Positions 23,222 through 30,643 of a stretch of 36,992 nt of DNA are shown piece by piece; the stretch's first letter is position 1, and every line of letters starts with the position of its first letter. The position numbers were made by a program, and so were the translations under genes. The stretch lies in the NCBI RefSeq assembly GCF_024448165.1, contig NZ_JAMOLN010000095.1, positions 1-36,992 of the forward strand, read 5' to 3'. The notes under the pieces were generated by a model. It was not told the DNA's origin, did no database searches, and saw nothing but the letters and a program-made list of their open reading frames with translations. Source of the stretch: Streptomyces longispororuber. Its GTDB lineage: Bacteria > Actinomycetota > Actinomycetes > Streptomycetales > Streptomycetaceae.

Positions 23222-24436
23222 ATGTCACAGATTGAGACTGAATCGGCCGACGCGGCTGCAGCGCGTGAGGAGATGGTGCTGCGCCTACGCAAGCAGGGTG
23301 TCCTCACCCCTGCGATCGAGAACGCCATGCGAGCTGTGCCACGTGCGGTGTTCGCCCCCGGCGTTCTTCTCGCCGAGGTCTACAGTCCGGACGACGCGGT
23401 GGTCACCAAGCGCGACGGGCACGGCATGGCTACCAGTTCCGTGTCCGCGCCCTGGTTGCAGGCCGTGATGCTGCGACAGGCCGGCATCCGCAGCGGCATG
23501 CGGGTCCTGGAGATCGGGTCCGGCGGCTACAACGCGGCGTTGATGAAGGAACTCGTCGGCCCTGGTGGTGAGGTGACGAGCGTGGACATCGATCCGTTCG
23601 TCACCACGCGCGCCCGCCGCTTTCTCACTCAGGCCGGCTACGGCAGCGTCAACGTCGTCCTCGGTGATGGCGCGCTCGGCGCAGGCCAGTACCTGCCCGA
23701 GGGCGGCTGGGACGCCATTGTGGTCACCGTCGGCGCGTGGGACATCTCCCCCGGCCTGGTCCATCAACTCGCGCCCGAGGGGCGTCTGGTGGTGCCTTTG
23801 CGGATCAACGGGTTCACCCGCTCCATCGGCTTCACATGGTCGGAGGGGCACCTGGTCAGCGAGTCGATGGAGGAGTGCGGATTCGTGCCCATGACCGGCC
23901 TGGACCAGCACGACAAACGGCTCCTGCTCCTGCACGGGGAGGAGGTCGGGCTCTGCTTCGACGAGCGCGAGGTGGCCGACCCGGCCCGGCTGACCGGTGC
24001 GCTGGAAGGCGCGAAGACCCGGGAGTGGACCGGTGTGAGTGTCGCTCCTACGGAGTCGTTCGGCACCCTGCAGATGCACCTGGCCACCACGCAACCGGGC
24101 TTCGCGACCCTGTCGGTGGACGGGGACACGGATGCCGATCTGGTCGCCCCGCTCAACCGGCGGGCCACCCCCGCTGTGGTCCGCGATCGTTCCTTTGCCT
24201 ATCTGACCAAGCGCCGTGCCGGTGATCTCGTCGAGTTCGGTGTGATCGGGCACGGGCCGGACGGGCCCTCCCTGACCGACGCGCTGGCCGCCGCGGTCAG
24301 GGAATGGGACAGCGCTTACCGCCACCGCACGCTTCATGTCCGTGCCTACGCCATGGGCACCCCTGACGAGCAGCTCCCACCCGGGGAGCCGGTGCTCGAC
24401 AAGCGGCGCAGCCGCCTCACCTTCTCCTGGACCTGA
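23222..24436 (+). CDS. FxLD-system protein-L-isoaspartate-type O-methyltransferase (LanS-like)
   Basis: 404 aa. The N-terminal half is a PIMT-type SAM methyltransferase: REEMVLRLRKQGVLTPAIEN, AVPRAVFAP (the substrate-binding start of PIMTs), SSVSAPWLQAVML near 72-84, SAM motif I VLEIGSGGYNAAL at 95-107, and VTSVDIDPFV. The C-terminal 180 residues form the extra domain seen in lanthipeptide-associated methyltransferases. In class I lanthipeptide pathways such enzymes (OlvSA-type) methylate a core Asp that then becomes succinimide/isoaspartate. The next gene encodes a matching FxLD precursor with an Asp-Gly, which strongly supports this assignment. ATG 23222 is used, with AGGAAG nine bases upstream; 26 bp separate it from the precursor gene. 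Confidence 0.88.
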   Translation: MSQIETESADAAAAREEMVLRLRKQGVLTPAIENAMRAVPRAVFAPGVLLAEVYSPDDAVVTKRDGHGMATSSVSAPWLQAVMLRQAGIRSGMRVLEIGSGGYNAALMKELVGPGGEVTSVDIDPFVTTRARRFLTQAGYGSVNVVLGDGALGAGQYLPEGGWDAIVVTVGAWDISPGLVHQLAPEGRLVVPLRINGFTRSIGFTWSEGHLVSESMEECGFVPMTGLDQHDKRLLLLHGEEVGLCFDEREVADPARLTGALEGAKTREWTGVSVAPTESFGTLQMHLATTQPGFATLSVDGDTDADLVAPLNRRATPAVVRDRSFAYLTKRRAGDLVEFGVIGHGPDGPSLTDALAAAVREWDSAYRHRTLHVRAYAMGTPDEQLPPGEPVLDKRRSRLTFSWT

Positions 24437-24462
24437 GCGAACAACCAGGAGGAGACAGCAAG

Positions 24463-24636
24463 ATGCAGAAACTGATGGTCCCCGAGACGGCGCTGAGTGT
24501 CGTCGACGAGTTTGCGCTCGACGTGGTGGTCGTGCAGGCCTGTGCGCCGGTGCCGGGCCTGCTGGTGAGCACGGACGACGGCTGCGGTTCGTCGTGCGAC
24601 AAGGTCTGCGCCAGCGCGGTGAGCAACCCGGCCTGA
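24463..24636 (+). CDS. FxLD family lanthipeptide precursor peptide
   Basis: 57 aa. The leader starts MQKLMVPETALSVVDEFALD, and FALD (17-20) is the FxLD motif, equivalent to the FNLD box that class I dehydratases bind. The core region is rich in ring-forming residues: Ser36, Thr37, Ser43, Ser44, Ser51, Ser54 and Cys41, Cys45, Cys49; Cys27 is further upstream. TDDGCGSSCDKVC is the ring-bearing segment. Asp39-Gly40 is a good target for the upstream isoaspartate methyltransferase. Start ATG has AGGAGGAG about eight bases upstream. A strong hairpin terminator lies 43 bp after the stop. No LanB dehydratase or LanC cyclase is found in the window, which is unusual. The protease site in the leader cannot be stated. 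Confidence 0.9.
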   Translation: MQKLMVPETALSVVDEFALDVVVVQACAPVPGLLVSTDDGCGSSCDKVCASAVSNPA

Positions 24637-24679
24637 CGGCAAGGGCTCCCCGCACCGCTCCGATATGGGGCTTGCGACT

Positions 24680-24716
24680 GCCGGGCAGCGGGTGATCGTT
24701 CTCCCCGCTGCCCGGC
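24680..24716 (+). terminator. Terminator after the FxLD precursor gene
   Basis: Perfect 13-bp inverted repeat GCCGGGCAGCGGG / CCCGCTGCCCGGC with an 11-base loop. It probably ends the operon transcript, or acts as a partial terminator that originally raised the precursor level over downstream genes. Confidence 0.75.
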
Positions 24717-24840
24717 TGCATCTTCCCGCGATCGCGATCTTGGAGGGACGCTCGACATGCCGGCGCCCGATCGGCATTTCCGGCACTGTGCAGCGGCTCT
24801 GCTGCGGCCACCACGCACGAGGTTGGCGACACCCCGTTCG

Positions 24841-24889
24841 CCTGCACCTGCACCTGCACCCGCACCTGCACCTGCACCTGCACCTGCAC
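24841..24889. repeat. Hexanucleotide tandem repeat (CCTGCA)n
   Basis: About eight head-to-tail copies of CCTGCA with one CCCGCA variant. In one frame it would encode a Leu-His run and in another Ala-Pro. It lies at the start of the relaxase remnant and may be slippage-prone. Confidence 0.9.
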
Positions 24890-25325
24890 GGCGGTGTGCC
24901 GGAGGACTGGTGTGCCCAGAAGGAATGCGGCAAGATCCAGGCCGAGTTCGGGCTGCGTCGACTCAAGTCCGTTGACCTGAGCGCGCCCAAGATACCCACC
25001 GGCACCGAGCGGGGCCAAAGCCGAGCACCTGGGCCGGGACAAGACTACGCGGGAGTGGCTGCGCGAGCAGGCGTACGCGGTCGCCGCCGTACCCAGCATC
25101 AACGACTACTTCACCGTGCTCGGCTCGCTGGGCATCCAGGTCAAGCCCCGCATCAGCGAAAAGACCGGCGAAGTGGACGGCTACCGCCTGGCCGCACCAG
25201 GCGACACCATCTTCTTCGGCGGCCCCAAGGTCGCCCCGGACCTGCCCTACAACCTTGCCGAACGCCTCCCCATCCAGGAGTTGGCCGGCCGACCCCAGGA
25301 GGTGGCGGACACGGCCGACTCGTGA
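24890..25325 (+). pseudogene. C-terminal remnant of a relaxase/mobilisation protein, frameshifted
   Basis: Two frames together resemble the distal part of an actinobacterial relaxase. In one frame (to about 25012): KIQAEFGLRRLKSVDLSAPK. In the next frame (about 25011-25325): AKAEHLGRDKTTREWLREQA, then YAVAAVPSINDYFTVLGSLG, then VDGYRLAAPGDTIFFGGPKV and APDLPYNLAERL. The order EFGLR, REWL, the DYFxxLxSLGIxVK segment and GYxLAxPGD followed by GGxKxAPDL is what I recall of these relaxases. A one-base shift near 25010-25018 breaks the gene, and the catalytic N-terminal domain is missing. It interrupts the place where lanthipeptide-modifying genes would be expected, suggesting a past mobile-element insertion or deletion. 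Confidence 0.68.
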
Positions 25326-25384
25326 CGCCGCACGGAATCCGCCGAGCGCACAGCCCCTACGTTGCTCGGTTTACACAGGGCGCT

Positions 25385-25933
25385 TCAGGCGGCCCGCTCT
25401 GCCGGGTGGACGGCCGCTGCCCAGTCCCGCACTGCCTCAAGATGCTCGGGCAACAGGCCGATGCGAGGGTCGGGCTGAACCAACAGGGTTGGAAGCCTAC
25501 GAGCGACGCGTGCGGTCGCCCAGGCGTGGTCGAGACCGGTGAAGTCATCGTCGATCCACGCGACCGGCGCGTCGCCGAGCCACGCGTCGACGTGATCGCG
25601 TTTCCAGAGGTAGCCGTTGGGGTGGCTGGTGGTGATGTTGGGACGGGGCAGGTCGATGTACGGGAAGGTAGGGAGGCCGAGAAGAGGGCCGATCAGCGTG
25701 GTGGCGTCGCGGCGCCAGCTGGTGCACCACATGGGGCCGACCAGGCTCGTGCGGATGAGGTCGGTGAGCATCGGTCCGTGTGCCGGGTTCAGCCACACCG
25801 GGACGGGAGCGTCAGGCGGGCGACTGGCAGGCACGACGTCGTAGCGGACGTGGCTGGACGGAGTGACCCCGTCCGCCTTGGGAAACGGTATGAGGACACC
25901 GTCGATGTCGATCAGCAGGTGGGGCAGGCGCAT
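25385..25933 (-). CDS. HAD-like hydrolase
   Basis: 182 aa starting MRLPHLLIDIDGVLIPFPK; DIDGV (9-13) is HAD motif I with both aspartates. VGPMWCTSWRRDATTLIGPL (near 66-85) is a motif II-type strand (TSW) seen in related Streptomyces proteins. WKRDHVDAWL near 112 supplies the lysine-type motif III, and VAWIDDDFTG near 126 the acidic motif IV. GGAGG lies five bases before the ATG. It is the last gene of a minus-strand operon (phosphotransferase, methyltransferase, HAD), 29 bp after the methyltransferase stop. Substrate unknown; possibly phosphatase action on a product made by the phosphotransferase, an inference. Confidence 0.85.
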   Translation of the reverse strand: MRLPHLLIDIDGVLIPFPKADGVTPSSHVRYDVVPASRPPDAPVPVWLNPAHGPMLTDLIRTSLVGPMWCTSWRRDATTLIGPLLGLPTFPYIDLPRPNITTSHPNGYLWKRDHVDAWLGDAPVAWIDDDFTGLDHAWATARVARRLPTLLVQPDPRIGLLPEHLEAVRDWAAAVHPAERAA

Positions 25934-25962
25934 GGGTTCCTCCGTCTCAGGCGAGGTGCGGG

Positions 25963-26661
25963 TCAGAGCTTGCGCGCGGTGATCAGGAGCGTGGTTGGCC
26001 ACGGACCGTGACGCGGGTCGTGAAAGTCCTGGGCGGAGGTGAGCCAGAGGCCGGCGCGCGAGAGGTGCTGTTCCCAGCGCCGGGCATCGAACTCCCAGCG
26101 AACCAAGGGGAGTCGGGTGCGGTCGGGGAGGGTGATGTGGTCGCGACGGGGCCGGTCGTCGATGGCCGGTCGTCGTCCGCCGCGTTGAGGGTGAGGGACG
26201 GAGAAGGCGAGAGTGTGGCCGGGTTTGAGGCGGGCGGCGACAGCAGGCAGGAGGAGGTTCGGCGGAACGAGGCCGATGGCGCCGAAGACCGAATAGATCG
26301 CGTCGAAGTGTTCGTCGGTCGCCTGGAGGTAGTGGAGGGCGTGACCGGCGGCGAAGGTGAGACCGGAGAGGCGGCCGTAGTGGGTGCGGGCTCGGCGGAT
26401 CTGGATGCCGACGAGGTCGACGCCGGTGACGCGGGGGCCGCGGCGGGTGGCGAGGTGGGCGGCGTTGTGGCCTGGGCCGCAGCCGAGTTCGAGGATGCGG
26501 CGGTGGGCGAGGTCGGTGCCGAGGATCTCCGCGCCGGGGCCGAGACCCGGGCGGGTGGTCCACTCCATCCGGGCGGGGACGGGGAGAGGCTCGGCGGGCA
26601 CGGCGGCGGTGCGTTGCAGGGCGTGGACGTGCCAGGGAGAGGGCGCTGGTGCCGTGGGCAT
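25963..26661 (-). CDS. Class I SAM-dependent methyltransferase
   Basis: 232 aa. SAM motif I ILELGCGPGHNAAHLA near residues 56-71, then VTGVDLVGIQIRRAR (motif II with the ribose-binding Asp), a DAIYSVFGAIGLVPP motif IV-type segment near 119 and LLPAVAARLKPGHTLAFSVP (motif V/post-I strand). The N-terminus LPVPARMEWTTRPGLGPGAE positions a Trp-containing cap. The methyl acceptor is unknown. Its ATG directly abuts the phosphotransferase stop (TAGATG), so it is translationally coupled to that gene. Start without an independent ribosome site is consistent with coupling. Confidence 0.87.
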   Translation of the reverse strand: MPTAPAPSPWHVHALQRTAAVPAEPLPVPARMEWTTRPGLGPGAEILGTDLAHRRILELGCGPGHNAAHLATRRGPRVTGVDLVGIQIRRARTHYGRLSGLTFAAGHALHYLQATDEHFDAIYSVFGAIGLVPPNLLLPAVAARLKPGHTLAFSVPHPQRGGRRPAIDDRPRRDHITLPDRTRLPLVRWEFDARRWEQHLSRAGLWLTSAQDFHDPRHGPWPTTLLITARKL

Positions 26662-27582
26662 CTAGACCTCCAGCAGACGGAGGACGTCAGTGAGATGGCG
26701 GCGTACCACCTTGATGTACGCCGGGTCGGTGGCGGGGTCGTTGATCCAACGGATCGCCTGCTCCATGAACCACTCCACGCTCCAGATGCGCTGCCACCCC
26801 AACGCCCATTGCTCAGGCGGGAGTTCACCACGCCGAGCGAGAGCATCAGGCGAGCCGCCCGCAGCCACGTACCGCTCGATGAAGACGCGCAGACGGACGG
26901 GATCGGGGTTCTCGACGGTGCCATGCCAGCTGGCCAGGTCGAGTAGGCCGGGGCCGGTGAAGGCGCGGGCGAAGTCGAGCAGGCGCCAGGTGTTGCCGTG
27001 ACCGATGTGGAGGCTGGTGGGGTGGAACTCGGAGTGCACCCAGCCGAACGGGGCGAGGTTGGCGCCGGTCGCGCGGTGCGGGGCTGCGCGGGCGAGGAGT
27101 TCGAGGGCCTGCTCGATGTCGTCGGTGTCTTCGGCTGCCCAGCGGTCGGCTTTGCGCAGGGCGCGGAGGTGGTCGAGGGCGCGGGCCGGAAGGGTACGCA
27201 GCCGCTCCTCGTCGATGAGGGAGAGTGCCGGTGCGGTGCGGGCGCCGTGCACGACAACCGCTGCAGCCGCGCCGTCGAGGTCATCAGCCTCACGCACCGC
27301 GAGGCCAAGATCTTCGAGGAGCATGCCGAGCCGGCCGTCGCGTACGGCGGAGGCGTACACCTTGGGCACGGGGATGCCGAGGGTGTGCGCGAGGCGCAGG
27401 GCCTGGTCCTCGCTGTCGAAGGGGCGCTTGGCGTACTTGAAGATCGCGGTGGTGCGGTCGGGGAAGGTGACGCGTTCGACGCCGGACATCGACCACACCC
27501 GCACCACTTCGCGGGTGGGGAGGGGTCGGCCTGTGGCGGTGCACAGGTTGTGGAGGAGTTCGGCGGTGAGGGACTCGTCCAT
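26662..27582 (-). CDS. Phosphotransferase of the aminoglycoside phosphotransferase/choline kinase fold
   Basis: 306 aa. N-lobe: VVRVWSMSGVERVTFPDRTT then AIFKYAKRPFDSEDQALRLA, which supplies the ATP-binding lysine (FKYAKR) and a helix Glu or Asp. Hinge and C-lobe: LGMLLEDLG near 105, then FGWVHSEFHPTSLHIGHGN with HSEFHPTSL replacing the usual HGDxxxxN loop, and WRLLDFARAFTGPGLLDLAS, where DFARA fits the DxD/DFE magnesium-binding position. The loop substitution (Asp to Glu, Asn to Ser/Leu) means activity could be altered. ATG 27582 has GGAG nine bases upstream; the longer frame to 27651 is not supported. A terminator-like hairpin lies between this gene and the 251-aa protein gene upstream. Confidence 0.8.
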   Translation of the reverse strand: MDESLTAELLHNLCTATGRPLPTREVVRVWSMSGVERVTFPDRTTAIFKYAKRPFDSEDQALRLAHTLGIPVPKVYASAVRDGRLGMLLEDLGLAVREADDLDGAAAAVVVHGARTAPALSLIDEERLRTLPARALDHLRALRKADRWAAEDTDDIEQALELLARAAPHRATGANLAPFGWVHSEFHPTSLHIGHGNTWRLLDFARAFTGPGLLDLASWHGTVENPDPVRLRVFIERYVAAGGSPDALARRGELPPEQWALGWQRIWSVEWFMEQAIRWINDPATDPAYIKVVRRHLTDVLRLLEV

Positions 27583-27621
27583 GGGGAGTGCTCCTGGATT
27601 TCCTGTACGGGGATGAAGGCG

Positions 27622-27662
27622 TCCGGGGCGGGAGGGGTGGCGCGGTGGCATCCCGCCCCGGA
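27622..27662 (-). terminator. Strong hairpin between the 251-aa gene and the phosphotransferase gene
   Basis: Perfect 12-bp inverted repeat TCCGGGGCGGGA / TCCCGCCCCGGA with a 17-base loop in the 94-bp gap. It may terminate transcription after the 251-aa gene or attenuate it so that less of the phosphotransferase, methyltransferase and HAD genes is expressed. Confidence 0.65.
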
Positions 27663-27676
27663 GCCTCGTCGAAGGG

Positions 27677-28432
27677 CTACGCGGCCGGGTTGCCGGTCAC
27701 GCGGTGGGAGTAGATCTGCTGGATCCACCCGGCCTTGAACTGGGCGAGGTCGTCACGGAAGTTGGCCATCGACGCACCGTAGGGCGCGACGACGCCGCCG
27801 GTCTGGTCCGGGACGGACTGGCAGCCGTGGACCAGGCGTCCACCGAGGGCGGCGTGGGCCTTGATGGACTCGATGCGGCGGTACTCGTTGAACCAGCCGC
27901 CGTGGTAGACCTCGTCGAGCAGGCCACCCATGTCCTCGTCGAGGTCGAAGACGACGGAGGTGGCGGCGGGGAAGAACCAGCACGGGCCGACGTTGGAGAT
28001 GTGCCCGTCCAGCTCGACCTTGTTCAGTGCCATCAGCGTGGCCGCCTCGCGCAGCATCCGCAGGTGCTCGGCGGTGATCTGCGGCAGACCGAGCGAGGCG
28101 AGGTGCTCCTCGCGGAACAGGTAGGCGTACACCTCGTACGCCGTGGCCAGGACGTGTGCGGCGTCCGAGGTGGAGCGGGCGTGCTCCTTGATGAAGTCGA
28201 GCGCGAGCTGCTCGACCGTGCTCTCGGTCGTCTCGTCCACGTCCAGGAGCTGCTCCTTGACCAGCTCCCAGTCGGCGACGAGCCAGGTGCTGGACTCGAA
28301 GCGGAAGAAGTACTCGGCGGGGTCGATGGTGATGCGCCGGCCGTCGACCTGGACGCCGGGCAGGCGGCTCCAGCGCTCGTCGAACGCCTCGGGCAGTACG
28401 ACCGTGATGGCCGCGGTATCGATGGTGGTCAC
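27677..28432 (-). CDS. 251-aa protein of unknown function
   Basis: Starts VTTIDTAAITVVLPEAFDER; GTG 28432 is chosen because of GGAG five bases upstream, while an ATG at 28450 has no ribosome site. The protein is acidic and probably cytosolic, without signal peptide or membrane helix. Features: ITIDPAEYFFRFESSTWLVA near 38-57, a helical centre (TTESTVEQLALDFIKEHA, YEVYAYLFREEHLASLGLPQ), then HISNVGPCWFFPAATSVVFD, LDEDMGGLLDEVYHGGWFNE, and a C-terminal GGVVAPYGASMANFRDDLAQ. No known catalytic motif was recognised. It is the first gene of the minus-strand arm and is divergent from an HTH/TPR regulator gene, so it is probably that regulator's main target. Confidence 0.75.
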   Translation of the reverse strand: MTTIDTAAITVVLPEAFDERWSRLPGVQVDGRRITIDPAEYFFRFESSTWLVADWELVKEQLLDVDETTESTVEQLALDFIKEHARSTSDAAHVLATAYEVYAYLFREEHLASLGLPQITAEHLRMLREAATLMALNKVELDGHISNVGPCWFFPAATSVVFDLDEDMGGLLDEVYHGGWFNEYRRIESIKAHAALGGRLVHGCQSVPDQTGGVVAPYGASMANFRDDLAQFKAGWIQQIYSHRVTGNPAA

Positions 28433-28667
28433 GGTGTCTCCGTTTCTCATCGGCCGGGTTCGGACACAGGAATGCCCGAACCCGTAGCGGGCGTACGGAA
28501 CTTGGGGCCGCCCGGACCAGGAAGGGGGAGCCTTGATCACGGTCGATCGGAACCTGGAACCGTTCCGGGCGGCTGATGATTAGTGAACCGGTCGTCACGC
28601 ACAGTGGGTACGGTGTGAGGCGGCGGAAGCGGTATACGCGGTTTACAGCTCCTGATCGGGGGAGGTC
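28433..28667. promoter_or_regulatory. Divergent control region with several inverted repeats
   Basis: 235 bp between the 251-aa gene (left) and the HTH/TPR regulator (right). It holds GGGTTCGG / CCGAACCC (28456-28463 and 28476-28483), GCCGCCCGGA / TCCGGGCGGC (28507-28516 and 28564-28573), CGGAAC / GTTCCG around 28548-28567, and an imperfect palindrome GTATACGCGGTTTAC near 28631-28645 just upstream of the regulator start. These are candidate operators; the regulator is the natural binding partner. Confidence 0.5.
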
Positions 28668-30029
28668 GTGCCAACGCCCAACCAGCCCAACTCACGTCTG
28701 CGTGACGTGATCTCTGCCGGTGGCTGCACCTTCGACGCCCTAGCGAAGGACGTGCGCCGCATCGCCGCTGAGAACGGCGAGGTCCTCCAGACCAACAAGT
28801 CTGCGATCTCCCACTGGGTCAACGGCGCACGCGAGCCGAGCGGCCGTATGGGCCAGTACCTGGCCGAAGCCCTGTCCCGTCGTCTGGCACGCACGGTCAC
28901 ACCCACGGAGATCGGCTTGCGCGGCCAAGAGGAGACGCCGACCGCCACCGCGAACCCTGATCCAGTCGTCGCCGCAACGGAGCTGGGCCGCGCCGACGTC
29001 GACCGGCGACGCTTCCTGGCGATCGCCGCCTTCACCACCGCCGGGGTCGCAATGCCGCTCACCTACGACCACGAGGCGACCTCCCGCATGCTCCGCGCCC
29101 GCACCGGGGGAGTCTTGGTCGGAGCCGAGGATGTCGACGTCGTACGCCACATCACCACGGCGTTCAGCTCCGCCGACGAACGCCTCGGCGGAGGGCACGG
29201 CCTGACCACCGTCACCGCCTACCTCGCTGACACCGCAGCTCCCATGCTTCGCGCCCGCTTCCCGAACGAAGCCTTACGCCAGGCAGCCTTCGGCGCGGTC
29301 GCCGAACTCGCCTACCTGGCAGGCTGGAAGCACCACGACCTCGGCCAGGAAGGCGCCGCCCAGCGCTACTACCAGGTCGGCTACCAACTCGCCTGCGAAG
29401 CCGACCCGAACGGCCACGCCGCCTGGATGATGCGCGCCCTCGCCCACCAGGCCCTCAGCCTCAAGCAGCCCCACCACTGCGTCGACCTCGTCGAAGGCGC
29501 GCTCACCTGCGGACTCGGCCGTGTCGATGGCCAGACCGAAGCACTCCTCCACATCACCCACGCTCGCGCGTACGCCGCCACCGGCGAGAAGCCCTCTGCC
29601 GCCCGCGCCCTCCTCGCTGCCGAGGACGCACTCCTCCGCGAGGACGGACCGCAGCCCAGCTACTCCCGCGTCAGCGGTCCAGCGGCCGGCACCGTTGCCA
29701 GCCACACCGCCCGCACCCTCACCGACCTCGCCGACCACCCCGGCACGGAGGTCCAGCACCGAGCCGCACTCACCCGCTGGGACCCGGTCCAGTACAAGCG
29801 CGTCCACGCCCTCACCTACGCCGACCTGGGCGACAGCCTCGCGGCCCAGGCACGCGCCGACGAGGCAATCGCCGCGTGGTCCCAGTCCCTGACCTTGATG
29901 GAAGGCATGACATCCGACCGCACCCGCAAGGCCATCTCGTCCCTGCGCTCGCCCCTCGCGATCTACCAGCGCCGCAAGGTGCCAGGCGCGGCCGAACTTG
30001 CTCGCCGAGCTCGTGAGGCGCTCGCCTAA
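28668..30029 (+). CDS. XRE-family HTH regulator with TPR-like C-terminal region
   Basis: 453 aa starting VPTPNQPNSRLRDVISAGGC; the GTG has GGGGGAGG just upstream. Residues 10-85 form an HTH with FDALAKDVRRIAAENGEVLQ then TNKSAISHWVNGAREPSGRM; SAISHWVNGARE is the recognition-helix region and EPSGRM a typical XRE follow-on. Residues 110-135 (VDRRRFLAIAAFTTAGVAMP) are a hydrophobic linker resembling a Tat-like segment but internal; this is frequent in this regulator group. Residues 150-450 are tetratricopeptide-like (AAFGAVAELAYLAGWKHHDL, GQEGAAQRYYQVGYQLACEA, ALTYADLGDSLAAQARADEA). It is divergent from the 251-aa gene and followed by a Nudix gene, probably in the same transcript. Confidence 0.86.
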   Translation: MPTPNQPNSRLRDVISAGGCTFDALAKDVRRIAAENGEVLQTNKSAISHWVNGAREPSGRMGQYLAEALSRRLARTVTPTEIGLRGQEETPTATANPDPVVAATELGRADVDRRRFLAIAAFTTAGVAMPLTYDHEATSRMLRARTGGVLVGAEDVDVVRHITTAFSSADERLGGGHGLTTVTAYLADTAAPMLRARFPNEALRQAAFGAVAELAYLAGWKHHDLGQEGAAQRYYQVGYQLACEADPNGHAAWMMRALAHQALSLKQPHHCVDLVEGALTCGLGRVDGQTEALLHITHARAYAATGEKPSAARALLAAEDALLREDGPQPSYSRVSGPAAGTVASHTARTLTDLADHPGTEVQHRAALTRWDPVQYKRVHALTYADLGDSLAAQARADEAIAAWSQSLTLMEGMTSDRTRKAISSLRSPLAIYQRRKVPGAAELARRAREALA

Positions 30030-30063
30030 CATGCCCAACAACCAGGCCGACGAAGGGAACCCC

Positions 30064-30564
30064 GTGGCTGAGCCGACGACCGATGCCCGCCCCCAAGACC
30101 TCAAGCCCGCTCTCGAATCCATGACCCTGCTGGTCGCGGCCGTCATCGTCCACGACAAGGCCACCAACCGCGTCGTGCTGCTGCAGCGCAGCGAGAACGC
30201 CAAGTTCGCCCAGGGCATGTGGGATCTCCCTGTCGGCAAGAGCGAACCGGGAGAGCCGATCACACAAACCGCGGTGCGCGAGTTGTACGAGGAGACAGGC
30301 CTGGTCGTGAAGCCGGAGGCGTTGAAAGTCGCCCACATCATTCACGGGGCGTGGGGAGTTGAGGCCCCGAACGGCTTCCTCACAGTCGTCTTCGCGGCGC
30401 ACGAGTGGTCCGGCGAGCCGGAGAACCGGGAGCCGCGGAAGCACGCTCAGGTGCGGTGGATGGATGCGCATGACATCCCGGAGCAGTTCGTGGCCACTAC
30501 AAACAGCGCTCTCCACCTCTACCTCGCGGACGGGACGCAGGTTTCCCTCGACGGCTGGCAGTGA
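30064..30564 (+). CDS. Nudix hydrolase
   Basis: 166 aa. A perfect Nudix box GKSEPGEPITQTAVRELYEE followed by TGL (Gx5Ex7REUxEExGU) lies near residues 59-81, after MTLLVAAVIVHDKATNRVVL and FAQGMWDLPV. These hydrolyse nucleoside diphosphate-linked substrates with Mg2+ bound by the box glutamates; the substrate here is unknown. GTG 30064 has AGGGA six bases upstream and is preferred; an ATG at 30031 in frame, just after the regulator stop, has poor spacing. Downstream of the HTH/TPR regulator with 34 bp between, so likely co-transcribed. Compare the frameshifted Nudix gene at 13043, which has a degenerate box. Confidence 0.88.
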   Translation: MAEPTTDARPQDLKPALESMTLLVAAVIVHDKATNRVVLLQRSENAKFAQGMWDLPVGKSEPGEPITQTAVRELYEETGLVVKPEALKVAHIIHGAWGVEAPNGFLTVVFAAHEWSGEPENREPRKHAQVRWMDAHDIPEQFVATTNSALHLYLADGTQVSLDGWQ

Positions 30565-30643
30565 GCCTGTCGCATAATCAACAGCGCTCTACAGAACAGG
30601 GCGTCGGATCGGCGTTGTCAGAGGTCCCTGCCACAGTTCGCCT

